From Bacteroidia bacterium (lineage in GTDB: Bacteria; Bacteroidota; Bacteroidia; B-17B0; Aurantibacillaceae), in the NCBI GenBank assembly GCA_020846025.1, contig JADLER010000189.1, positions 1-49,501 on the forward strand: DNA of 49,501 nt, written 5' to 3'. How positions within the stretch are numbered: the first letter of the stretch is position 1; every line of letters starts with the position of its first letter. A program made the translations under genes and the position numbers. The notes below the pieces were generated by a model. The model did no database searches, was not told the origin of the DNA, and saw nothing but the letters and a program-made list of their open reading frames with translations. Below, piece after piece: positions 43,164 to 49,501 of this stretch.

Positions 43164-43931
43164 ATGAAAGCTTTTAATTTTTATGCCCGATTATTCATTA
43201 TAATGTTCATTACTGTAATAATGAGTGCTTGTAAAAAAGACACGAAGGTTTCAGACAAAGTTGAAGAGCCTGAAAGTACAACCACCTCAGTTACTTTTAG
43301 TTTTATACCTAAAAATGGTACTCAGACCTTACTTTGGGATTCTATTTCAAATACCAATGCGGCAGGCAATCAATTTAGTGTAAATACTATCAATCTGTAT
43401 ATTTCAAACGTGTGGTTGAAACATGCTAATGGGAGTATATTTAAATCAAATCAGGTGTTTTATATCGACCCAAAGATTGTTTCAAAATCTTCTTTCCAAT
43501 TAAGTGATGTTCCGAAAGGAGATTATGTAGAAGTCCAATTTCTGTTGGGATTAGATACAATTAAGAATGTTGACAACGGATTAGAAACAACTATGGATAA
43601 TTTAAATATGGCTTGGCCAACAATGATGGGTGGTGGTTATCATTTTATAAAAATGGAAGGACATTATTTAGATGGCGCTAGTGTGTCTAAAGGTTATGCG
43701 GTTCATTTAGGAAAAAATGAAAACTTGGTACAAGTTACGATTCTTAAGAATTTAAGCTTTCCGAATGCAAGTCATCAGTGCTCTATTTCATTTGATGTGA
43801 ATGAAGCATTTACAAGTCCTTATTTATATGACCTTAATGCTGAAGCAAATTATACGATGTCTGATTCCATCGCAATGTCTCATATTAAAACAAACTTACA
43901 AGATGCGTTTAATATTATTCAAAATAACTAG
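43164..43931 (+). CDS. mbnP: MbnP-family copper-associated lipoprotein
   Basis: 255 residues from the ATG at 43164, which gives a lipoprotein signal (IMSACKK, C23); the frame extends upstream only to a TTG. The MbnP family pattern is present: NQFSVNTINLYISNVWLKHANGS (69-91), MAWPTMMGGGYHFIKMEG (149-166) and YAVHLGKNEN. Trp residues are W58, W84 and W151. His residues H160, H167, H181 and H204 could serve as ligands. In methanotrophs MbnP binds copper and one Trp is oxidised by the di-heme partner MbnH. The partner gene follows here with a 29-base overlap. Confidence 0.85.
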   Translation: MKAFNFYARLFIIMFITVIMSACKKDTKVSDKVEEPESTTTSVTFSFIPKNGTQTLLWDSISNTNAAGNQFSVNTINLYISNVWLKHANGSIFKSNQVFYIDPKIVSKSSFQLSDVPKGDYVEVQFLLGLDTIKNVDNGLETTMDNLNMAWPTMMGGGYHFIKMEGHYLDGASVSKGYAVHLGKNENLVQVTILKNLSFPNASHQCSISFDVNEAFTSPYLYDLNAEANYTMSDSIAMSHIKTNLQDAFNIIQNN

Positions 43932-44919
43932 TGTAATATTCTTAGCTCTTCTATTATTTAACTGTACTAAAAATAGTGCGGAGGAGATAGAGCCTAACAC
44001 CGCTACACCGCTTACACCTTATACAGTGAATGTTCCTGATTATTTTCCTAAAATGGAAATACCAGTAGATAATCCCTTGACTGTAGAAGGAATAAGTTTG
44101 GGAAGACAATTGTATTACGATCCTATTTTATCAAATAATGGAAACTCTTGTTCTACTTGTCATAATGCACCTGAGTCCTTTTCTAGTTATTCGGCAAATT
44201 CCTTACCGCATATAAATTTAGCATGGAATTCTACTTTTTTATGGGATGGACATATAAATGGTACCTTAGAAGACATTATGAAATTTGAGGTAGAAGATTT
44301 TTTTCAAACAGATATATCTAAATTAAACAACTCTTCATATTATAAAAGTGAATTTAAAAAAGTTTTTAATGTTGATGTCATAACTCATAAAAATGTTGAA
44401 TATGCTTTGGCCCAATTTTTTAGAGTAATGGTTTCTTCTAATTCTTTGTACGATAAATTCTATCAGCATACTGCAAACTTTACTCCTTCACAAATGAATG
44501 GTTTTATCACGTTTATTACTGAGAAAGGGGATTGTTTTCATTGTCATTCAGTAGGGCTTTTTACTGACAACAAATTTCATAATATAGGCATTGACTCAGT
44601 ATTTACAGGTGTAAACGCTGGACGTTATAATTATACAAATAACCCAAGCGATCTAGGATTATTTAAAACACCCACTTTAAGAAACATTGAATTAACTCCG
44701 CCTTATATGCACGATGGTAGATTTCAAACTCTTGAAGAGGTAGTTGATTTTTATAATTCTGGTGTTAAACACAGTTCTACTCTTGATCCTATTATGACAA
44801 AAGGCACTAAAATGTTTGGCTTAGGTTTAAGCGCTACTGATAAGCAGGATTTAGTTGCTTTCCTTAAAACATTAACTGATACTACATTTACAAAAAATCC
44901 AATGCTACAACAGCCTTAA
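43903..44919 (+). CDS. mbnH: MbnH-like di-heme cytochrome c peroxidase family lipoprotein
   Basis: 338 residues from the ATG at 43903. This start gives a lipobox (LLLFNC, C21); the frame upstream of it only shadows mbnP. Two c-type heme sites are present: CSTCH (83-87) and CFHCH (211-215). Conserved CcP/MauG elements are LGRQLYYDPILSNNG, LAWNSTFLWDG, TPTLRNIELTPPYMHDGRF and TLEEVVDFYNSG. Family members use peroxide or high-valent heme chemistry; MbnH oxidises a Trp of MbnP. The overlap with mbnP, rather than with a detoxification gene, supports MbnH over a simple cytochrome c peroxidase. Confidence 0.88.
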   Translation: MRLILFKITSVIFLALLLFNCTKNSAEEIEPNTATPLTPYTVNVPDYFPKMEIPVDNPLTVEGISLGRQLYYDPILSNNGNSCSTCHNAPESFSSYSANSLPHINLAWNSTFLWDGHINGTLEDIMKFEVEDFFQTDISKLNNSSYYKSEFKKVFNVDVITHKNVEYALAQFFRVMVSSNSLYDKFYQHTANFTPSQMNGFITFITEKGDCFHCHSVGLFTDNKFHNIGIDSVFTGVNAGRYNYTNNPSDLGLFKTPTLRNIELTPPYMHDGRFQTLEEVVDFYNSGVKHSSTLDPIMTKGTKMFGLGLSATDKQDLVAFLKTLTDTTFTKNPMLQQP

Positions 44920-44968
44920 AAACATATTATGTAGTAGTATTTTTTTTAAATTTCCTCATGCTTAAATT

Positions 44969-45394
44969 ATGAATACAAATATTATTGATTTTATAAATCA
45001 AAATCAAGTGGCTACCATTTGTTTTGTAGATAAACAAAATAAACCTTATTGTATTAATGCGTTTTATTGTTTTGCAGATAATCAAGAAACCTTAATTTTT
45101 AAATCTTCGTTTGGTACAACACATGATGATTTTGTTAAGAATGGAAATCCTACATCTGGAACCATTGTGCAAGATCAAAATAATTTAGCAAAACTTAAGG
45201 GGATTCAGTTTTCAGGAGTTATTGTCAATCAGGATGAAATTAATAAGCGCGGATTAAATCAACTATATCTCAAAAAGTTTCCTATCAGTATTGCGAAGCC
45301 AGGATACATTTGGGGTATAGAACTTAATTTTATAAAATTTACTAATAATACTCTTGGATTTGGCAATAAAACTGTTTGGCAAAAAGAAAATTAG
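44969..45394 (+). CDS. pyridoxamine 5'-phosphate oxidase-like (split-barrel flavin-binding) protein
   Basis: 141 residues. The segment VATICFVDKQNKPYCINAFYCF near 15-36 and the following strand LIFKSSFGTTHDDFVKNG fit the FMN-binding split barrel of PNPOx-like proteins. These catalyse diverse flavin or heme reactions; the specific reaction is not predictable. It lies 49 bases after mbnH and could be in the same transcript, but no functional link is evident. Its last 4 bases overlap the convergent SRPBCC gene. Confidence 0.78.
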   Translation: MNTNIIDFINQNQVATICFVDKQNKPYCINAFYCFADNQETLIFKSSFGTTHDDFVKNGNPTSGTIVQDQNNLAKLKGIQFSGVIVNQDEINKRGLNQLYLKKFPISIAKPGYIWGIELNFIKFTNNTLGFGNKTVWQKEN

Positions 45395-45927
45395 TTTGTG
45401 TTTTTTTGTTCGATAAGTTTCTTCAAATTCTTTAATCCTTCTTCAAAATCTGGAGCAATCATTTCTTCAAAACTCATAAATAAACTCATTGCTCTAAACA
45501 TAAATGGTGTATGAGAATACATGCCCCACACAACTTGGCTTGTCTCGCCTTGCTGTTTTAGTATGTAATAGTTTTCCGAATCACCAAAATCGTCAAAATG
45601 TAAGGTGTTCATAATTGTATCTCCATGTGTATATTGATAAGTTAAAGAGCCTTTCCCAGCTTGTTCTTTATCACTTTCCCATGACAACTTATATCCACGC
45701 TCTCCAACTGTCCCAGTATAATTAGTTTTCATTTGTGGGTCATATTTAGTATAAGGACTCCATTGCTCTTGAAAAATTTTAAAATCGTACAATGTATTTT
45801 TAATTGTTTCAGCTGGCGCATTAATTTCTATCATTCTTTCCACTCTGCTGTCCGAATTTCCTATAATACATAATATAAAATATAATCCAATAATGGAAGC
45901 CAATACAATAAGAATTTTTTTAAGCAT
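45391..45927 (-). CDS. SRPBCC-fold (polyketide cyclase/START-like) protein with N-terminal membrane anchor
   Basis: 178 residues. The first 25 form a hydrophobic anchor (ILIVLASIIGLYFILCIIG). The rest, starting RVERMIEINAPAETIKNTLYDFKIFQEQWSPY, is the helix-grip fold of polyketide-cyclase-type SRPBCC proteins, which bind hydrophobic ligands in a deep cavity. The C-terminal amphipathic helix (DFEEGLKNLKKLIEQK) is intact. The ligand is unknown. No operon partner. Confidence 0.85.
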   Translation of the reverse strand: MLKKILIVLASIIGLYFILCIIGNSDSRVERMIEINAPAETIKNTLYDFKIFQEQWSPYTKYDPQMKTNYTGTVGERGYKLSWESDKEQAGKGSLTYQYTHGDTIMNTLHFDDFGDSENYYILKQQGETSQVVWGMYSHTPFMFRAMSLFMSFEEMIAPDFEEGLKNLKKLIEQKNTN

Positions 45928-46046
45928 AAGTAATTTAGTTTGAATGGTTTATTTCATATAAACTTACAAAAATTTAGAATAAATACAATTTTTTTCAGTC
46001 ATTAAATTGCAAAAGAACATTGGTATCCGAAGTTTCATTCAACACA

Positions 46047-46078
46047 GGATTAAATCGAAGCAGAGCTTCGTTTAATCC
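46047..46078. repeat. imperfect hairpin downstream of 46151-47005
   Basis: GGATTAAATCGAAGC pairs with GCTTCGTTTAATCC with one bulged base and a short loop. A second inverted repeat, TATGTGTA / TACACATA, follows at 46086-46118. There is no T-run. This gap (45928-46150) holds no gene. Confidence 0.5.
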
Positions 46079-46150
46079 CTATATGTTATGTGTAGCTGTA
46101 TCTACAATGCTTTACACATAGTTTTTTAGTTGTCCACCATGAGTTACAAG

Positions 46151-47005
46151 TTATTTGAAATAATCCTTTTGGTCAGTCGGTTTTATTTTTTTGGTTTGAT
46201 AAATTTGGAACCTACGAGAAACACCCAAATATAAGCCAGTACCTTTAAAATCAACATTTTGTTTATACGTTTTACTATAATTAGTATTTGGATTACTAAT
46301 GGTTAATGTATTCAAATCGCGCCCTGTTGCGTAAGGTGAGTATGTAAAAATTAAGGTAGAACTAAATATGTATTTGTTTCTAATATAAACATCACTTCCT
46401 AACCCAAAATTGATTAAGTAACCTCTTTTGTGCCACGTAAAAGATTTGTTTTGAAATGCATATACCGTTCCATTTTCATCAATTGTCCCAGCTATTCCAA
46501 AATTACCAGTACTTTCTCCACCTTTTTGTGGGCCACCTCTTTGAGCCATCCCAGCACCTATTATTATAGAACAATTTAAGTTTGAAGGTAATGAGTAAAG
46601 TGTATATTTATAATTAATATAATATCTAATAAAGGAGGATTTTCCTTTTATTGAACTTTCACCGAAAGTATAACCTATACCGTTTTGATAATTATCTGCA
46701 TAAACTTTATAAATAAAAGAGTTGCCATCGGTATTTAAACCAATCAATATTTCTTTTTTAGGAGAAAGTTGAATACCTGCTGATATGCCAAAATTAAGTG
46801 GAGCCCAAAAACAAAAGTTACTTGTTTTGTATTCTAAATTGTAAGGACTATTGACATTGGTTTTGGTATTCCAATGAAATGAGTTATCTGAGGTAATACT
46901 CATTTTTCCAAATATGTCTGTGTAAAAAAAACATTTCAATTGGGCAGAAACCTGCCCAATTGAAAATATAAGAATTGCTGTTATAACTACATTTTTGGTT
47001 TTCAT
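46151..47005 (-). CDS. putative outer-membrane beta-barrel protein
   Basis: 284 residues with a signal peptide (ITAILIFSIGQVSAQ, to about 22). The rest has an alternating hydrophobic/aromatic pattern with many Tyr and Gly (FIRYYINYKYTLYSLP, GTGLYLGVSRRFQIY), as in small outer-membrane barrels. I do not recognise a named family. It follows the lipoprotein gene by 2 bases and is probably translated with it. Confidence 0.65.
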   Translation of the reverse strand: MKTKNVVITAILIFSIGQVSAQLKCFFYTDIFGKMSITSDNSFHWNTKTNVNSPYNLEYKTSNFCFWAPLNFGISAGIQLSPKKEILIGLNTDGNSFIYKVYADNYQNGIGYTFGESSIKGKSSFIRYYINYKYTLYSLPSNLNCSIIIGAGMAQRGGPQKGGESTGNFGIAGTIDENGTVYAFQNKSFTWHKRGYLINFGLGSDVYIRNKYIFSSTLIFTYSPYATGRDLNTLTISNPNTNYSKTYKQNVDFKGTGLYLGVSRRFQIYQTKKIKPTDQKDYFK

Positions 47006-47007
47006 AA

Positions 47008-47985
47008 TTAATCTGAAATATGAACATAATCAGTAAAAAATATCGTGTAAGGATTGGGATATGATGGTATTGACGAATTCTCGCAACGATACCTTACCTT
47101 ATAATCATAACTTTTAAGAGCTTTTACCCCATTATAAAACCTGTAAGTTTGCGTTTTAGTATTACCGTTCGTAGTATGGTTTACTGATATCCATGGATGT
47201 GAGTAATCGCTCACTGATGAGCCGCAACGCACACTATAGTCACAATTGTCTAATTGAAACCAATAATTTAGTTCTCCATTTTGAACGGACTGAAATTGAC
47301 CAATTGATTTTAAGACAAAGTAAATACCTAGTGCTTGATATTTACTTACTAATACCATTTGAAATCCGTTTGTTGGAGAAACTGTTACAGTATTAGAGGT
47401 TGCGCTCTTATGTTTTGCCCACCTATCAGAACAAAATATTCCTCTCTGTGCAGAAGGTAAACCGTTTTCAACTAGTTTTATAACTTCATCTTCAGTACTG
47501 TAAACTAATATGTTTGGATTCGATTCTTTTTTATCTATTAAGTCTTGATAATCTGAAATATTTTTTTCGGCTAATACATAAACTTTTTCATTATTAACAT
47601 CAATCTTATATAGAAATTTACCAATCTTCAATGTCAAGTCCTCATTAAGCATCGAAGCTAAAAAATCATCACCAATTTCATCTTTTACATTAGGGTTATT
47701 ATCAATCATTGATTGATATGATTTTAGGTCCATGCTTTTAAGAGTTGAAATGAAACCCTCAATAAATTCCGGTTCAGTACTAGAAAGTATTGATTCATAT
47801 GCTTCAGACGATTCGAAGATTAGCAATTTTTTATCTGTTGCAATGTGATACCTTTCGTCAAACACAACAGGTTGACTTTGTTGGGTATTTACTTCTTTTA
47901 CTTGTTGCAGTTTTTCTTTAGTGCAACCTACAATTGAAATTCCTACTATGGTAAGGAATAAGCCACCGTAAATGATTTTTTTCAT
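47008..47985 (-). CDS. hypothetical lipoprotein
   Basis: 325 residues with a lipoprotein signal (IVGISIVGC, C21). The body is soluble with no motif I know. Cys residues in the C-terminal half (CSDRW, CDYSVRCGS, RYRCENS) may form disulfides. It is the first gene of a two-gene unit with the putative outer-membrane protein at 46151, so both probably act at the outer membrane. Function unknown. Confidence 0.65.
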   Translation of the reverse strand: MKKIIYGGLFLTIVGISIVGCTKEKLQQVKEVNTQQSQPVVFDERYHIATDKKLLIFESSEAYESILSSTEPEFIEGFISTLKSMDLKSYQSMIDNNPNVKDEIGDDFLASMLNEDLTLKIGKFLYKIDVNNEKVYVLAEKNISDYQDLIDKKESNPNILVYSTEDEVIKLVENGLPSAQRGIFCSDRWAKHKSATSNTVTVSPTNGFQMVLVSKYQALGIYFVLKSIGQFQSVQNGELNYWFQLDNCDYSVRCGSSVSDYSHPWISVNHTTNGNTKTQTYRFYNGVKALKSYDYKVRYRCENSSIPSYPNPYTIFFTDYVHISD

Positions 47986-48112
47986 TTTGTAAAATGTTAA
48001 ATTTTGCCTTACTTCTTTTTTTGGAGTGTTCAGGTCATTTTTTTCTCCATTTATTTTGTTTCTTTTTTGTATTTCAGTTCCAAATTATAGCACTGTCCTG
48101 TCGAACAGTTAC

Positions 48113-48246
48113 ACATAACGGTTTGCAAATTGGCGAGGGAGCGGAATTTAAGCACAGAAGTTGAATAGAATTACAATCGTTAATCTTTGCACATAAGTTC
48201 AATCGAAGCCGTTTCCCCGCTCTCTTGCCAATTTGTTTGTTATAGC
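48113..48246. repeat. attC-like intergenic repeat, copy 1
   Basis: It opens with ATAACGGTTTGCAAATTGGCGAG and closes with a partly complementary CTTGCCAATTTGTTTGTTATA, so the ends can fold together. The inner part has CTTTGCACA (48185-48193) and CAATCGAAGCCGTT (48200-48213), found with the same 15-base offset in the copy at 49182-49323. Little else fills the gap between 47985 and 48253. Confidence 0.7.
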
Positions 48247-48252
48247 CAGTGG

Positions 48253-49110
48253 TTATTGTTTCTTAATTTCTACTCGCCTGTTTTTGGCTTTCCCTTCATC
48301 TGTTAAATTGTCTGCTATTGGTCTGTCTTGTCCATAACCTACAGTTTTCATTCTATCACCAGAAATTCCTTTGTTAACCAAAGTGTTTTTAATACTTAAT
48401 GCTCTCTGTTCAGAAAGTGCTTTATTTGAAGCTTGACTCCCAACATTGTCGGTATGTCCTTCTATAATCACACTTAAAGAAGGATTTTCGTTTAACATCC
48501 TATACAGTTCATCAATAATATTTTGTGATTCTGACTTTATAGAGGATTTTCCTGCTTCAAAGTTGATGTATAATGTCAGCGGACTACCTGAATTGATTTT
48601 GTCAAACATTGCGCTAGCTTCAATTTCTTGTTTCATTCCTTCTTTTGTTAGCAGTACGAAAGTGAATTCATCAACAGGATTGTTTAAAAGATCGTAAATC
48701 CCCAACCAATATTCATTCCCACCTTTTTGAAAGTGAAATGTTGCTCCAGTCCAACCACCATCACTTGCTGTTTTACTATAAACCTTCTTTCCGCCCATTT
48801 TAAGAATAGCATTTTCATAGTTTTTCACAACTTGAAAAATGCTGGGTAATTCCGGTCCGTAAGGAATTGTTGATGAGTAAAGCATTTTTGTAACTTTTCC
48901 TTCTAATGTTTGTGTTTTGTCTTGTCCAATTGTAAAAGCATACTCATCATAATTTTCCTGACAGTCAGCAAGGTAAAATTTTTCAAGTCGATTGAAAAAT
49001 GGATGGTCTTTACAATTTTCTTTATCAATGTAATCTTGTGCTTGTAGCAACCCATTTGTAGCAAAAAAAATTGTTGCTAAAAAAATTGATTTTAATAATT
49101 TCCTTTTCAT
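48253..49110 (-). CDS. OmpA-family peptidoglycan-binding protein
   Basis: 285 residues with a signal peptide (FLATIFFATNGLLQAQ, to about 25). The C-terminal 100 residues are an OmpA-like domain: LYINFEAGKSSIKSES, VIIEGHTDNVGSQASNKALSEQRA and VGYGQDRPIADN with the final NRRVEI. The Asp and Arg that clamp diaminopimelate are present. The N-terminal half (about 26-180) is a separate domain of unknown function, not an OmpA barrel. It probably anchors the envelope to peptidoglycan. The gene is bracketed by two related intergenic repeats. Confidence 0.9.
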   Translation of the reverse strand: MKRKLLKSIFLATIFFATNGLLQAQDYIDKENCKDHPFFNRLEKFYLADCQENYDEYAFTIGQDKTQTLEGKVTKMLYSSTIPYGPELPSIFQVVKNYENAILKMGGKKVYSKTASDGGWTGATFHFQKGGNEYWLGIYDLLNNPVDEFTFVLLTKEGMKQEIEASAMFDKINSGSPLTLYINFEAGKSSIKSESQNIIDELYRMLNENPSLSVIIEGHTDNVGSQASNKALSEQRALSIKNTLVNKGISGDRMKTVGYGQDRPIADNLTDEGKAKNRRVEIKKQ

Positions 49111-49181
49111 ACGTTTTTATTTTTATTAGTGTTTAAATTTTGGTCGGACATTCGTCTTGTGATCGGTCGCTCTACCATTGG

Positions 49182-49323
49182 CTATAACGGGCTCGCGGAT
49201 TTGCGAAGTTCCGAAGGCGGGGAATTTTAGCACAAAAGCTCAATCGAAGAACGAATGTTGAACTTTGCACAAATGCCCAATCGAAGCCGTTCAGCCCCGC
49301 TTTTGGCAATACCTTGTTGAACT
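49182..49323. repeat. attC-like intergenic repeat, copy 2
   Basis: It begins CTATAACGGGCTCGC and ends GGCAATACCTTGTTGAAC. It has the inner blocks CTTTGCACA (49263-49271) and CAATCGAAGCCGTT (49278-49291) in the same order and spacing as 48113-48246, plus a related GCACA.AAG..(G/C)AAT.GAA block. Outside these blocks the two copies are clearly diverged. The surrounding gap (49111-49401) holds no other feature that I can support. Confidence 0.7.
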
Positions 49324-49401
49324 AAACCTTCGGTAGCCACAAACAAAACAAAAATACACATATATCTCGTATAAGCAAACTCACTTTAAATAAAAAATAT
49401 T

Positions 49402-49501
49402 ATGAGTTTACAAAAAAAGCGATACAATACCATTGTATCACAAGCCAAACAAAACGTGATAGGCTTTTCATCGGCCTATCAAAAATTTTTAGAACGTGTA
49501 A
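49402..49501 (+). CDS. 5' end of an unidentified gene (cut by window edge)
   Basis: An ATG at 49402 opens a frame of 33 codons that runs off the right edge without a stop. The product begins MSLQKKRYNTIVSQAKQNVI and continues in a helical, basic style. It is too short to assign a family. It starts 79 bases after the second attC-like repeat. Confidence 0.45.
   Translation, partial: MSLQKKRYNTIVSQAKQNVIGFSSAYQKFLERV

Noticed and set aside
43801-43902. N-terminal extension of the MbnH frame
   Set aside because: It overlaps MbnP in another frame and lacks a signal. The ATG at 43903 gives a good lipoprotein signal.
38190-44919. A nitrous oxide reductase (nos) accessory locus, because NosA receptors resemble OprC
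   Set aside because: No nosZ, nosD, nosF, nosY or nosL gene is seen nearby, so copper delivery to NosZ cannot be supported from this window.
43903-44919. Simple periplasmic cytochrome c peroxidase for peroxide detoxification
   Set aside because: The heme motifs allow it, but the 29-base overlap with an MbnP gene and the lipoprotein anchor fit MbnH better. I keep this as the main alternative.
48113-49323. A confirmed integron cassette array
   Set aside because: Only two repeat copies are visible and no integrase gene is present. The attC resemblance is by eye, so it is reported only as a finding.
1-49501. rRNA, tRNA or complete insertion sequences
   Set aside because: I saw no conserved rRNA segments, no convincing cloverleaf gene and no transposase-like product.

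Overview
The window comes from an AT-rich member of the Bacteroidota. Several kinds of evidence support this: proteins ending in type IX secretion sorting domains (type A at 5396-6655, type B at 32872-38049), two TonB-dependent receptors, three TPR-SpoIIE phosphatases, an ECF sigma factor with a membrane anti-sigma-like partner, and repeated TAnnTTTG -7 promoter boxes just upstream of start codons. I could not resolve the order or family. I recognised no rRNA, tRNA or CRISPR array.

Layout. 1-5200: a ketosynthase cut by the left edge, a TPR-SpoIIE phosphatase, a small CWC-type protein, the yceD-rpmF ribosomal operon with promoter and terminator, and two small genes. 5200-6900: a secreted T9SS cargo gene flanked by two copies of an intergenic repeat. 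6900-20000: a LolD/MacB-type ATPase without a permease, a large secreted protein of unknown function, two more TPR-SpoIIE phosphatases, IPP isomerase, a helix-hairpin-helix protein, two APC permeases, a site-2-type protease and a PAP2 phosphatase. 20000-26300: a carboxypeptidase-regulatory-like protein, a TonB receptor, an ECF sigma factor next to an anti-sigma-like domain fused to a trypsin-like protease, and aminopeptidase P. 26300-28200: tandem paralogous small proteins and a VbhA-like antitoxin/Fic toxin pair. 28200-32900: a methyltransferase, then an rfbB-MBOAT-AlgX-like set for sugar and surface-polymer modification. 32900-38100: a 1725-residue adhesin-like T9SS protein with tandem repeats.

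The most interesting region is 38190-44919, which I interpret as a copper (or related metal) acquisition locus. On the minus strand an Rrf2-family regulator with a Cys/His cluster heads a run of a Met/His-rich lipoprotein with two YtkA-like domains, a small Cys-rich protein, a paralogous lipoprotein and an OprC/NosA-like TonB receptor with a CxxxM motif. Divergently on the plus strand lie an MbnP-family lipoprotein and an overlapping di-heme MbnH/cytochrome c peroxidase-like lipoprotein. The shared intergenic region holds two inverted repeats between oppositely facing putative promoters, suggesting one regulator controls both arms. This would be a methanobactin-independent setting for MbnP/MbnH.

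45000-49501: a PNPOx-like protein, an SRPBCC protein, a two-gene unit of a lipoprotein and a putative outer-membrane protein, and an OmpA-family gene bracketed by two diverged copies of an attC-like intergenic repeat, resembling a gene cassette. The last gene runs off the right edge.
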